A DNA stretch of 64,000 nucleotides from 'Nostoc azollae' 0708 (GTDB taxonomy: Bacteria > Cyanobacteriota > Cyanobacteriia > Cyanobacteriales > Nostocaceae): contig NC_014248.1 in NCBI RefSeq assembly GCF_000196515.1, positions 1,411,501-1,475,500 of the forward strand. The letters are read 5' to 3'. Each line of letters starts with the position of its first letter. Within the stretch, counting starts at the first letter, position 1. The position numbers and the translations under genes were made by a program. The notes beneath the pieces are model-generated. The model saw nothing but the letters and a program-made list of their open reading frames with translations. It did no database searches and was not told where the DNA came from. This document shows, piece by piece, positions 42,603 to 52,262 of the stretch.

Positions 42603-42727
42603 AGGTTAGATAGAAGAATATTCACAGAATACTGTGTTTCACACTAGTTGCTCACCTAACTAAGCTTACAGTAACCTAGTAACAAGGAGTTAAGTGATAA
42701 AAGTAACGAATCTGTGAAGTTAGCAAC

Positions 42728-43168
42728 ATGACAAATTAAAATTTGGGTGATTTTGCCAAAGAAATGCTATTAGTAGATTATGAAGTGCAGCAGCAACTCG
42801 ATAAAAAAGCAGGACGGAGGACGCTGCTAACTCATTTTTTACAAACTCAAGAACTAGTAGTGGTTAAACTACTGATATTTGATGATGAGTTTCAATGGCA
42901 CGATTTAAAGTTGTTTGAAGGCGAAGCTAAAACCCTCAAATCACTTTCTCATCCAGTTATTCCCCACTATCTAGATTATTTCGAATTAGATACACAAACC
43001 TACAAAGGATTTGCATTAGTACAGAGTTATCTTCCTGCTGAATCTTTGGAAACTCAACTGAAGGCAGGACGCAGTTTTAGTGAAGAAGAAGTTAAACAGT
43101 TAGCAAAAGCATTACTAGAAATTCTTAAATATTTGCACAGTCAGCAACCACCTGTTATTCATCAATAG
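42728..43168 (+). pseudogene. Serine/threonine protein kinase, N-terminal stub
   Basis: From ATG 42728 (with a TAA at codon 4) the frame gives LLVDYEVQQQLDKKAGRRT, VVVKLLIFDDEFQWHD (ATP-lysine region), LVQSYLPAESL and ILKYLHSQQPPVIH, the text that precedes the catalytic HRD loop. The rest of the kinase is absent: at 43163-43170 the sequence passes into the 3' end of the BrxD-like pseudogene on the other strand. It is a deletion junction. Confidence 0.7.
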
Positions 43169-43169
43169 T

Positions 43170-44520
43170 AAACTAAATTCGGCTGCATCATCATCTAAAT
43201 CACCATCTTCACCTGCTAAGATGGGTTTAAAATTAGCACACTGAATTAATTCACTAAGTTTCATTTCTGGATTTTGATCAATAACATTTAACACGCTAAT
43301 AAAATCTCTAATGATTTCCCCTGGTGTCAATAATGCTTCTGCACCTAAGCGATTGATAATTTCTGGGACAAATTCTTTTAAATCACTATTTCTTAATATT
43401 TATTCATAGCTAAAATTAAGAGTATGAATATCTGTTAAACGCTGTAAAAGTGTGAGTATTTATGTTTCTGTTAGGTGGTTGAGACGAATCACAGATCCTA
43501 TGTATTCTTGTACATTGGCTTGGGTAACAAATCGGCTTTCTTTGGTGCGTCTGCGGCAAGCTTAGTCTGGAAATAGTCCACGATTTGGGTTGGGTCTTAT
43601 AAAAATTTTGTTGTTCCACCAATACAAATACCAAGATGTTCAGCTTTACATTGCTTGGTATCATTAAAGATTTCTAAAAGTCCGTTGTCTTTTTTTTCAT
43701 GAGTAACTATGGTAGAAATTTGATATAAATTTACAGCTTCATCTACTAAAATTAATAGTCCTTTATAGCCAATTTCGGCAACAAATTTACCTAATAATTT
43801 GATATGATAAAATAAAGTCTCATCATCAATGATGACGCGCACTCCTAAAGCTGCTTTAGCTTCAGTTTTGGTGTTAAATTCTCCTCTTAACCACCGTAAA
43901 GAGGCATTTTTTAATTGATCCTCGTCTAAGCGATAGCTCCGCCAATAGGCTATAATGATACTAGCCAAATCAAAGGAGTGAACTAAGTCTTCAATATACT
44001 GAATTACTTCTCGAATTTTTGTTTCTACTTGGTCATCAAAACCTTCATCCTTGGGGCGCATTCCAGTTTCTTTAGCTACTTCTTGCTGGATTTTATTAAT
44101 CCATCCTTCTAATATCGAAACTAAAGCACCACCATCAGGACGGGTTTTTGTAGCGACATGACTCATTAATTCTCGATAGGTTGCTAAACCCTCATTGTGA
44201 CTTCCTGCTAGTCTGCGTTCAGAGGATAAATCAGCGTCAGCAACTATAAATCCTTGCTCCATTGCACGGTTACAAATCATTTGCAGCATGAAGCTTTTAC
44301 CTGAGCCGTAGTTACCAATTATAAATCGAAATGCAGCTACAGCTTCTGCAATATCGTTGGGATTTTGTAATAGGCTATTTATTTCTTTTTCTCGACCTAC
44401 TGCTATATGTTCAATTCCTCTTCTGGGTACTACTCCTGCACCTAGTGAATTAATGAAAGCAGTGGATACTTTTTTCGAGGTTTTGAGCTTTGTGATGTAG
44501 TTGAAATTACTGGATTTCTA
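43170..44520 (-). pseudogene. BrxD-like ATP-binding protein (DUF2791), broken
   Basis: Blocks in order: FINSLGAGVVPRRGIEHIAV, Walker A in FIIGNYGSGKSFMLQMI, RAMEQGFIVADADLSSERRL, Walker B-like GLLILVDEAVNLYQIS, then IFNDTKQCKAEHLGICIGGT. Beyond residue ~300 the frame shifts, with the C-terminal part at 43330-43115 (TPGEIIRDFISVLNVIDQNP). No ATG begins the homologous frame, which opens at a TAG near 44523. The family occurs in BREX/Ter-type defence loci with an Lhr helicase. It lies next to a TerB-C-like gene. Confidence 0.75.
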
Positions 44521-44646
44521 ATCTCTATTAGAAATAGCAAGTATATCATACCCAGTTGGGATATATGTTCTTGGTCGATTTTAACTATCTAAAATCCGTT
44601 TATATCAGATATGTCAGCTATTGAGTAATATGATTATTCTGATTGT

Positions 44647-45963
44647 TTAGGATTGAGTAATTAATTCTTCATGCTTGGTGAGCATTTTTCTCAAATTTAG
44701 TATATGATCTTGATAAATTTCGGGGATTTCTGCATCTGTTTTAATAACTAGTTCCCCAAGGGTAAGATTGGCAACTTCATTTATAGCATCAATTAATAAA
44801 TTTGGCATGGTCATATGTTCTTCGGCGATTTGCTTGATAATAGCCTTGGGATTATCTTGAGCAACTATGGCTTTTAATACGTGAATTTGGTTTGTTGGCA
44901 ATTTTTCTAGAAAATTACTCCATTCTGGTGGTAAATTATCTGAAGTAGGACTTGAAGGATCTACGGGTTCTAGTATTTCATCAAAAGGAAATAATTCAAG
45001 ATCTTCTTGTGTGTTTTCAGTTAATGCGTCTTGATCGAGAGTTTCCATGTTTTGGAGTAATTCCCAAACTTGGTTTTGCAACAAGTGGCGCTCATCTTGT
45101 AATAAAGAGATTTGATTGTGTAATTGGCTAATTTCTGATTGTTGTGCTTGTTTTTTGGTGTATAGGTCGGTGAGAATATTTTCGAGATTTTCTCTGGCGG
45201 TTATTGTATGTGTGAGTAAGTTATTCTGATTGGATACTTTGATTTCTAATTCGTGAATTTCGATTCTCAGTTCATAAAGTTTTTCGTCTAGTTGGGGTTT
45301 GAGTCGATTGATGAGAACTAGGTTATTTTCTATCTCCTGTTTTTCTTGCTTGAAGGCTTCAATTTGTGCTTTTAGTTGGGTAATTTCTGAACGAAATACG
45401 TTACAATTTAGTTCTAGACGGCGTTTTTCTGCTGCGAGTTCAGAGCAAGAATTATTAAGTTTCTCTGTATTATTTTGTAGTTTATGCAGTTCGGTTGTGA
45501 AATTATTAATTTCTAATTCTAACTGCTTTTTTTGTCCGGCGAAGGTCCCTAGCTCTCGATGAAGGCTATCTCTTTGATTACGACATTCTGCGATCTGATT
45601 TTGTAGTTGTTGTGATTCTGTATAGAGGATGGTTTTATGTTCTTCTACTTGTTTAATTTCTCTAGCAATCCGATATTTTAATCCTTCCAGTTCTCTAATT
45701 CTTCTATGCAGAGAACTTAAAACTAGCATTTCATAATTTCTACGCCGTTTATCAACAAATAATGCGGCTGAATAGGTTGCTAAGACGGTAATTATAGCTG
45801 TGAGTAAGGCTTTAGTAAAATCCCAGTTGGGGACTAAGCTTAAACCAAAACTGACACTAAAGGCAAATACACATAGAATTAATCTATTGCTGACTATTGC
45901 TGACTGCATATTGCTTGTTTTTAGCGTAGTAAATTTGTCCGAATTAGTAGTTATTAATGTCAT
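44647..45963 (-). CDS. Membrane-anchored coiled-coil protein with TerB-C-like C-terminus
   Basis: 438 residues: two adjacent membrane segments (about residues 27-70), a very long coiled coil (about 85-305; KQVEEHKTILYTESQQLQNQ and many similar), an acidic linker, and a C-terminal domain (WSNFLEKLPTNQIHVLKAI, then NLTLGELVIKTDAEIPEIY) resembling the end of TerB-C domains in tellurite-resistance-linked proteins. It is intact and directly upstream of the BrxD-like pseudogene. Structural or scaffold role at the membrane is inferred. Confidence 0.65.
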   Translation of the reverse strand: MTLITTNSDKFTTLKTSNMQSAIVSNRLILCVFAFSVSFGLSLVPNWDFTKALLTAIITVLATYSAALFVDKRRRNYEMLVLSSLHRRIRELEGLKYRIAREIKQVEEHKTILYTESQQLQNQIAECRNQRDSLHRELGTFAGQKKQLELEINNFTTELHKLQNNTEKLNNSCSELAAEKRRLELNCNVFRSEITQLKAQIEAFKQEKQEIENNLVLINRLKPQLDEKLYELRIEIHELEIKVSNQNNLLTHTITARENLENILTDLYTKKQAQQSEISQLHNQISLLQDERHLLQNQVWELLQNMETLDQDALTENTQEDLELFPFDEILEPVDPSSPTSDNLPPEWSNFLEKLPTNQIHVLKAIVAQDNPKAIIKQIAEEHMTMPNLLIDAINEVANLTLGELVIKTDAEIPEIYQDHILNLRKMLTKHEELITQS

Positions 45964-46033
45964 TATCTTTCACATTTTCTTGTCGTTTAAGTTGATTGGG
46001 ATTATTTCTAATAAAAGTTGATAATTCAGTTAA

Positions 46034-47377
46034 TTACAGGCTATTTTTATTTTCTCTATCTACAGATAAATCTGCTTTTAAGAAGTCTATAAGCTGCTGT
46101 GCCGTGCGTCCAGAACGGCCATTATGGCGACTTACCCATTGTAAAGCTTTGTATTCTAAATCTTCTTGATTGAGATTAAGATCCACTTGTGCTGCTAAAC
46201 GTTGAACAATTTTTAAATATGTTTTTTGATCTGCTGATTCAAATGTTAATGTTAGACCAAAGTGATCCCTAAAGGAAAGCTTCTCCTGCATTGTATCCCA
46301 AGCATGGACTTCCTCGTCATCCTTGGGGGTGGGTCTATCATTAAAATACTCTCGAATTAGGTGACGACAGTTCGAGGTAGCATAAATTACTACATTTTGT
46401 GGTTTATCAGTTAAACTCCCTTCTAAAACTACTTTCAATACTTTAAAAGCATCATTATCTTCCTCAAGGGAAAGATCATCGACAAAAATGATAAATTTTT
46501 GTGGTATCCCCCGCAACTGTTCGATAATTTGCGGTAAGTTTTTTAACTCTGGTTTTGTTACTTCTATCAAACGCAGGATTTTGTGACCATTTTCATGTAG
46601 CAAGGATTTGACTAAAGAAGATTTGCCAGAACCCCGACTACCGTAAAGTAATAGGTGCAATGCTGGCTGTCCTAACAATAAAAACTTGGTATTTTTTAAC
46701 AATGTATCTTTTTGCCACTCATAACTTAGCAATGTATCTACTTTAACTGGAGCAGGATAGAGGATACCAGTAAGATTCCCATTTTGCCAGCGAAAAGCCC
46801 GATATTGTGCAAATAAACCTGTTCCGTATTGCTGATAATAAGCGACTAAATTTTCGACAGCATCCGCCCATGTTTCCAACTGTAGAAATGAGAAAATAAA
46901 ATCTATATCAATTTCTATGCTTTCTGATTCTTGGTACCACACCACCGGGGAAACTGGCAAATGAGCAACAAATTGCACCCACTCACTTAAAATAGCACTG
47001 TTACAATCATATAAATTTTGTAATATTTGTAAATCATGTTGGGCTGCCGCAACCAAGGCGGTTGGTAAATCAGCAAATGCTCGTTGTTGAGCTAATCTAG
47101 TAAAAGGGTTGTCAGCAATGAGAATTTGACGAATTAAGTATTCTTCCCAAGTTTGTTTGCTGGCAGCTAAAGCTTGAAAGTAATTACCGTAAGCTTGGAG
47201 ACAGTTCCGCCCATCGGCATCACTGTAACGTATAGATTGTAATAGATCAAGAAATGCGATCGGCACTTCGCCTTGAAGGACAGATTGGTAAAGTAAAAGA
47301 GATGCTGCTTGACGCTGGAAAAATTGAACTTTGGTGTAAAAAGAGGTATTTACCGTAGACATCGCTTGATAATCCAT
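46034..47377 (-). CDS. DUF815-family AAA ATPase
   Basis: 447 residues from ATG 47377. The N-terminal helical part is followed by an AAA core: Walker A LLYGSRGSGKSSLVKSLL (around residue 245), Walker B KFIIFVDDLSLE, sensor region VVIYATSNCRHLIREYF. The segment DDEEVHAWDTMQEKLSFRDH FGLTL (split by a space) is characteristic of DUF815 (pfam05673). The cellular role is unknown. It is intact and on the same strand as the TerB-C-like gene with a 70-bp gap. Confidence 0.85.
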   Translation of the reverse strand: MDYQAMSTVNTSFYTKVQFFQRQAASLLLYQSVLQGEVPIAFLDLLQSIRYSDADGRNCLQAYGNYFQALAASKQTWEEYLIRQILIADNPFTRLAQQRAFADLPTALVAAAQHDLQILQNLYDCNSAILSEWVQFVAHLPVSPVVWYQESESIEIDIDFIFSFLQLETWADAVENLVAYYQQYGTGLFAQYRAFRWQNGNLTGILYPAPVKVDTLLSYEWQKDTLLKNTKFLLLGQPALHLLLYGSRGSGKSSLVKSLLHENGHKILRLIEVTKPELKNLPQIIEQLRGIPQKFIIFVDDLSLEEDNDAFKVLKVVLEGSLTDKPQNVVIYATSNCRHLIREYFNDRPTPKDDEEVHAWDTMQEKLSFRDHFGLTLTFESADQKTYLKIVQRLAAQVDLNLNQEDLEYKALQWVSRHNGRSGRTAQQLIDFLKADLSVDRENKNSL

Positions 47378-47472
47378 CAATCAACTTTAATTTCCCACTG
47401 ACTCTATCAGATTTTTGATTGATACCACGGATCAATCCGGGGCTTTGTAACATAAAGGAATTATTGGTAACA

Positions 47473-47790
47473 ATGAATTTAGGTATAGTTGTCGCTTTTG
47501 GCTACGGCATTTTAGCATTAGTAGGTGGGATCATTGGTTATATTCAGGCTAAGAGCAAAGTTTCTTTACTAAGTGGTAGCATTAGCGGTTTCTTGATCAT
47601 CTTTGCTGCCTACAGTCAACTTCAGGGACAAACCTGGGGTTTAACTTTAGCAGCTTTTGTTACTGGTATTTTAGTAGTTTTTTTTGCCTTTAGACTAGCT
47701 AGAACACGCAAATTTATGCCTGCGGGCTTGATGATTATTTTTGGTATTCTGACATTAGCAATAATAGTGAATCAAATCTTTGCTTCTTAG
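47473..47790 (+). CDS. TMEM14-family small membrane protein
   Basis: 105 residues from ATG 47473 (the open frame extends upstream to 47419, but this ATG fits the family). Four hydrophobic segments with Gly-rich TMEM14 features: YGILALVGGIIGYIQAKSK, LLSGSISGFLIIFAAY, and RKFMPAGLMIIFG. Function in cyanobacteria is unknown; homologues are linked to lipid or metabolite movement. Divergent from the DUF815 gene. Confidence 0.85.
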   Translation: MNLGIVVAFGYGILALVGGIIGYIQAKSKVSLLSGSISGFLIIFAAYSQLQGQTWGLTLAAFVTGILVVFFAFRLARTRKFMPAGLMIIFGILTLAIIVNQIFAS

Positions 47791-48558
47791 TAGCCACCTG
47801 TGTTTATTCAGAATTCAGAATTATGGCTTGCGTCACGCTGCGCTACCAGGAGAAAGAATCAAGGTTTTTCGCCTACATCCCTATTTTGTATAGGAAAGGA
47901 CAAGGCGGTTAGGACATCAATTGATAATAAAACCCATATACCAAAAGACCTTTCACACTGTCACCTGCTATAACTCGCAGCTTGGGTTATTCATGTTTAA
48001 GTAAACATATACATTTCCTGAACACCAGTAAATCTATTAGTACATTAATATTATTAAATAAGACTATGATTTTTACAACATCACAGTAAATATGAATAAA
48101 TAACTCCTGTAAAATGACCTACAAGAGTGGAATTAAAAGTATTTAACCCCTTCGTTACATCACGAATAAACACAAAAAATTGAATGCTGTTTCCTGTCAC
48201 CAGTCATCTATCATCGGTAACAGATATTTCTTGAGAGCCAAAAACATTGACTAGCAATCATAAACTAGTTAGTAAACTTTACGATCAATAGCACTTAACC
48301 ACATAACTCTATATATACTAGAGTTATTAATGTCAATCTTGTAAAGATTTTATGGTATTGTCAGTATACTTTAAAGGAAACATAAAGGTTATTTTGCCAT
48401 TTTGGCAGGTTTACCAGGCATAAATAAGATATTACTAGATAGTAGTAATCGTGATTAATGCTTACTCCCTTCTGATTACCTACCGAATCATCATTAGTCT
48501 AAATCAACTCTGACTTCAGTAGTTCTCTCAGCAACTTAAGAAACTAGGAAAATCATAC
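47791..48558. other. Long spacer upstream of the APH/HopA1 pair
   Basis: 768 bp with no gene seen. At 47822-47842 there is a dispersed repeat (TATGGCTTGCGTCACGCTGCG). Around 48190-48230 lies an STRR-like patch. I searched for a short Ser/Thr/Cys-rich precursor ORF for the neighbouring kinase/HopA1 pair and found none. Confidence 0.6.
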
Positions 48559-49794
48559 ATGATATTATCACTGTCTTCTCAAAATGTTATTCAGTATCTG
48601 CAAAATGTAGGTCTGTGTAGCTTAGAAGATGGCACCTTATATGAATCTGAGTTGCCAGAAAATAGCGGTAATAATCGAAATTTATTGGTGAATCTGCCGG
48701 ATAATCGTAAACTGCTGGTTAAACAAGAACGTCGCCTGAATTTTGATAGCAATATCCATCAATTCTTTAATGAGTGGCTATTTCACCAATTACTCCAAAA
48801 ATTTCCAGTTCTTGGCAATATTTCGGAGCTTCCATCATTATTACTACATTTTGACGAAGAAAATTCTATTATTGTTCGTAGTTATTTAAGCGAATATGTG
48901 GAACTAGGTAAATTTTATCAAAATAACAGTATTTTTCCCACAGAAATCGCCACCGCTATTGGTACCACACTAGCAGGATTACATTGTTCCACTTTTCAAC
49001 GACGAGAGTATCAAGATTTTATGGATACTGCTCCCCAAGGACAGTTTCGCTATCACTTTTATAATCCTGCTCAAGGAATAGGTTCAATTAATCAAGATAT
49101 TTTTAGCAAGATCCCCACTGAAGCACTGAAGTTTCATGTTCTCTATCAAAGGTACGAAAGTTTAGAATCAGCAATTGCTGACTTAGCTTATGAATGGAAG
49201 CCTTGCTGTTTGACTCACAATGATTTGCAGTTAAACAATATTTTGGTACATTCCCGTTGGCAACAACTAGATAATTGCTTAATGAGAGTAATTGATTGGG
49301 AAGCTTGCGCTTGGGGAGACCCAGCTTTTGATTTAGGAACTTTATTAGCAAGTTACATCAAAATTTGGCTTTCAAGTTTGGTAGTAGATCCCAGTTTAGA
49401 GTTAGAAGAATCTCTAAATTTGGCAATGATTCCCCTAGAAATTATTCAACCTTCTATGTTGGCTGTAATTCGTGCTTACCTCCAGGCTTTTCGCCTGATT
49501 TTAGATGAACGCCAAGACTTTATTTTGCGTGTGATTCAGTTTACAGGATTAGCACTAACTCACCAAATTCAAAATATGATTGAGTGCTGCAAATACTTTG
49601 ATAATACTCACATCTGTATGTTGGAAGTGGCCAAAAATTTGTTAATTAGTCCTGAAGAATCTGTATTAACTGTTTTTGGAAGTTCTGAAACCGAAATCCT
49701 GCAATCTGTCAAAGGCTACCACAAAATAGTTCAATCTGAAGAAAAGCAACTACTGCGGATTTATTACGGAAAAACGCGTCTACGCGGTTGCTAG
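48559..49794 (+). CDS. Aminoglycoside-phosphotransferase-like kinase
   Basis: 411 residues. Catalytic features of the APH/choline kinase fold: THNDLQLNNILV (HxDxxxxN catalytic loop) and VIDWEACAWGDPAFDLG (metal-binding DxxxxxxGD). The N-terminal lobe has LLVKQERRLNFD. Small-molecule or peptide kinase; the substrate is not evident. It is followed 50 bp later by a HopA1-like gene, probably in one transcript ending at the 50.97-kb terminator. The pairing resembles LanK/LanY of class V lanthipeptide pathways (inference). Confidence 0.75.
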   Translation: MILSLSSQNVIQYLQNVGLCSLEDGTLYESELPENSGNNRNLLVNLPDNRKLLVKQERRLNFDSNIHQFFNEWLFHQLLQKFPVLGNISELPSLLLHFDEENSIIVRSYLSEYVELGKFYQNNSIFPTEIATAIGTTLAGLHCSTFQRREYQDFMDTAPQGQFRYHFYNPAQGIGSINQDIFSKIPTEALKFHVLYQRYESLESAIADLAYEWKPCCLTHNDLQLNNILVHSRWQQLDNCLMRVIDWEACAWGDPAFDLGTLLASYIKIWLSSLVVDPSLELEESLNLAMIPLEIIQPSMLAVIRAYLQAFRLILDERQDFILRVIQFTGLALTHQIQNMIECCKYFDNTHICMLEVAKNLLISPEESVLTVFGSSETEILQSVKGYHKIVQSEEKQLLRIYYGKTRLRGC

Positions 49795-49844
49795 TAATTC
49801 TAGATTTTTTTATTTAGAATAAATTTGGAGGTGCAAATTTATTA

Positions 49845-50936
49845 ATGTTAAACAATTCTACTAATGAGATCCTCAATTCTTTATTTGATATTGCCGCCAA
49901 TATCCAAATTGAACCTAACTTCTGTATTCAACATCCCAACTATCAACCTTTTGCTCTACCAAATACAGTAGCAAATAGATTTCAACAGAATTCACCAGAT
50001 TTACAACATAAATATCTAGCTCTACTTTTGCGAAATTTTCTACATGGTATTTATTATAATGGTTCACTCCAAACAGCTTTATCAATAAATGCTAATCATG
50101 GGAATTACTCATCACATAAAATTTTAGAGCACAACTCTAACGTGGGCATTGATTGGGACTTTTATGAACAATTACACCAGCACAATCATGGTAATGGTCA
50201 TTATGATTGTAATTGGGAAGTTTTGCGACTAGAACCTGATGGGAGTTTAGCAGTGACAAAAAATGATTTAACATTGTATGTTGAAGCAGAATGTTATCTG
50301 AAATCCCGTAAAGAATATGCAAAAGTGGGTGATTTAACCGCTATTTGGATGCCTAAAAATCGCTTACAAAATGGCTGTTATGTGGCAGTTAGTAATCTAG
50401 GACAGGAACGCCAAGATACAGGAGATACTAATTTGGGAGTAGGGCGAATTTATTTTAATTTTAGTTCGTTCGGTGCGATCGCACTAATGGATAGCCTAAC
50501 ACAACATCTTAACAACGCCAATATTCCCTTTAGCTTTGAAGTTCTTTATAACCCATCAACTTATGGGCGTTATGATGCAGGCGTACTTCACTTTGAACTA
50601 CAAGATTATGCCATAATTCACAAAATTCTCCAGATAGTTTATAAACAGCACCAATCTTATTTTCAGCCACAAATTCCCCTATTTACCAAATTTCTAGCAC
50701 CCGGACTAAGTTTAGCAGAAGCACCAAGCCAAAAATTTGCCCCACAGGAAAGTTTTGGTATGAACCGATGTCAAATAGTTGCTAATGCCTTATTAGAAGC
50801 CTGGGAAAAAGGTAAAAATGCCATTGAAGAACGCATGAGGATAATTGACCAACATTTTGCACAGAATTTAATTGATGTCCAGCGTCCTTACTTGAACCCC
50901 AGTTCTGAAGATATATATATCCCATTAAATTCCTAA
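49845..50936 (+). CDS. HopA1-like (T3SS effector HopA1 family) protein
   Basis: 363 residues, good ribosome site GGAGGT. Family-like features: LLLRNFLHGIYYNGSLQ, then FYEQLHQHNHGNGHYD, VGRIYFNFSSFGAIALM and IPFSFEVLYNPSTYGRYDAG. The HopA1 family includes phospho-Ser/Thr lyase-like enzymes; in class V lanthipeptide clusters a HopA1-like LanY acts with an APH-like LanK. In plant pathogens HopA1 is a secreted effector, but no secretion signal is visible here. Intact, second gene of the pair. Confidence 0.7.
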   Translation: MLNNSTNEILNSLFDIAANIQIEPNFCIQHPNYQPFALPNTVANRFQQNSPDLQHKYLALLLRNFLHGIYYNGSLQTALSINANHGNYSSHKILEHNSNVGIDWDFYEQLHQHNHGNGHYDCNWEVLRLEPDGSLAVTKNDLTLYVEAECYLKSRKEYAKVGDLTAIWMPKNRLQNGCYVAVSNLGQERQDTGDTNLGVGRIYFNFSSFGAIALMDSLTQHLNNANIPFSFEVLYNPSTYGRYDAGVLHFELQDYAIIHKILQIVYKQHQSYFQPQIPLFTKFLAPGLSLAEAPSQKFAPQESFGMNRCQIVANALLEAWEKGKNAIEERMRIIDQHFAQNLIDVQRPYLNPSSEDIYIPLNS

Positions 50937-50967
50937 CCTTGGTAAGTAGAGTAACATAAGTTTATAG

Positions 50968-50997
50968 AGCAGGTATTACGCCTGCTTTTTATTTTTA
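50968..50997 (+). terminator. Rho-independent terminator after the HopA1-like gene
   Basis: AGCAGG (50968-50973) and CCTGCT (50981-50986) form a stem, followed by TTTTTATTTTTATT. It ends the kinase/HopA1 unit just before the thioesterase gene. Confidence 0.8.
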
Positions 50998-51014
50998 TTG
51001 AGGAAATTAAAAAC

Positions 51015-51464
51015 ATGATTTTCACATATAAACGCACGATAAGATTTCAAGATACTGATGCCGCTGGAGTCGTTTATTTTGCTAATGTTTTAAGTATGTG
51101 TCATGAAGCCTACGAAGAATCTCTAGGGCATTCAGGTATAAATATTCATAATTTTTTCACTCGTCCATTTGTGGCTTTTCCCATTGTTCATGCTAATGTA
51201 GATCTTTTGCGTCCTATGTATTGTGGTGATAAATTGATGATTAGTTTAATTCCTCAAAAAATAGGTATGGATAAGTTTGAAATTAGCTATGAAATTACGG
51301 TGAATGATGTAATAGTTGCCAAAGCAATTACTAGGCAGGTTTGTATTGATGTGAATAGTAGAACTAAGCAGGAATTACCAGATGAGATGATTTCTTGGTT
51401 GGAAACGAACCGCAGAGATGCAGAAGGTGTAGAGAGAAGAAAGTCCAGAGAGGAAATTATGTAA
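51015..51464 (+). CDS. Hotdog acyl-CoA thioesterase, probable DHNA-CoA thioesterase
   Basis: 149 residues, 4-hydroxybenzoyl-CoA thioesterase-type hotdog: [29 protein letters not shown] (split by a space) has the catalytic Asp/Glu region. In cyanobacteria this family hydrolyses 1,4-dihydroxy-2-naphthoyl-CoA in phylloquinone synthesis, which fits its position next to menE, menC, menA and menF. The C-terminal tail ([17 protein letters not shown]) is charged. Intact, start preceded by GAGGAAAT. Confidence 0.8.
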   Translation: MIFTYKRTIRFQDTDAAGVVYFANVLSMCHEAYEESLGHSGINIHNFFTRPFVAFPIVHANVDLLRPMYCGDKLMISLIPQKIGMDKFEISYEITVNDVIVAKAITRQVCIDVNSRTKQELPDEMISWLETNRRDAEGVERRKSREEIM

Positions 51465-51567
51465 TTCGTAATTCGTAATTTGTAATTAAGAATTAACCAA
51501 AAGTGTATTCGTGTTTTCAATGCGGCACAGATCACTGAGGAAAGGTCAGATCTTGTATTGATAAGGT

Positions 51568-52251
51568 TTGCATTTTATAAAGTGGAAAAACTGGGAATCT
51601 CGTCCCTCTATCGTTACCGTGAGTGTGGTTGCTGGTTTCGCTGGACTAATTACTCTTGGATGTGGAACCTTTGCAACTTATAGTGGACAAAACCCAAATA
51701 TCAATACTTCAAGCGAAAATGTTTCTGCTAATAAAGGCGAAAATAACTCAACTATAAATACTGATAGTGAAGTTATTTCTGCAAATGCTTCTGAAGAAGT
51801 GTCTCTACAACAACAAAATATGGCATACAGGGAAGTAAGGAAACTTATTATACAACAGGATTGGAGTCCAAACTTACAAGGTGAATCGCCAAATCTCCGG
51901 GATATTTTGGTTAAGGAACTATTTGACTTAGGATATAAAGAAATTAAAGATTCTTCAGGCACAGGAGAAGGTCCTTGTCGATTTGAGTTTATCAATAACA
52001 AAGGAGAATTGTTAGTTGTAGTTGCTACAATAAGGGGATATGAAAATACAAAAAGTTTCGTAAAAACTTGGTGGGTTGAAAAAAATTTAAAATATTACTC
52101 AACAAAGTTCATCCAACAAAATTGCTTGTGGTTTTTATTGGCTAGGAGGCACGAGTCAAGGTTTAGAAGTTCAAGGATAACGATAAATAAACCTTTTTCC
52201 AAACCTCTCACCCACAGGGAGAGAGGCTTTAAAAGCCCTACTAGAAGCTAG
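51568..52251 (+). CDS. Hypothetical lipoprotein-like protein, probably altered C-terminus
   Basis: 227 residues from a TTG start; no ATG precedes the hydrophobic stretch (VVAGFAGLITLGCGTFATY), which contains a lipobox-like LGC. A Ser/Asn-rich linker follows, then a soluble domain (YREVRKLIIQQDWSPNLQ, PCRFEFINNKGELLVVV). From about residue 180 the text (RRHESRFRSSRITINKPFSK) looks like translated intergenic repeat, and a hairpin CCTCTC/GAGAGG (52204-52226) falls inside it. The true end may be lost. Function unknown. Confidence 0.45.
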   Translation: MHFIKWKNWESRPSIVTVSVVAGFAGLITLGCGTFATYSGQNPNINTSSENVSANKGENNSTINTDSEVISANASEEVSLQQQNMAYREVRKLIIQQDWSPNLQGESPNLRDILVKELFDLGYKEIKDSSGTGEGPCRFEFINNKGELLVVVATIRGYENTKSFVKTWWVEKNLKYYSTKFIQQNCLWFLLARRHESRFRSSRITINKPFSKPLTHRERGFKSPTRS

Positions 52252-52262
52252 GTAAACAAAAA

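Noticed and set aside
48190-48240. A 17-codon Ser/Thr-rich ORF (MLFPVTSHLSSVTDIS) as lanthipeptide precursor
   Set aside because: It is made of STRR sequence, has no Cys, no ribosome site and no leader; not credible as a precursor.
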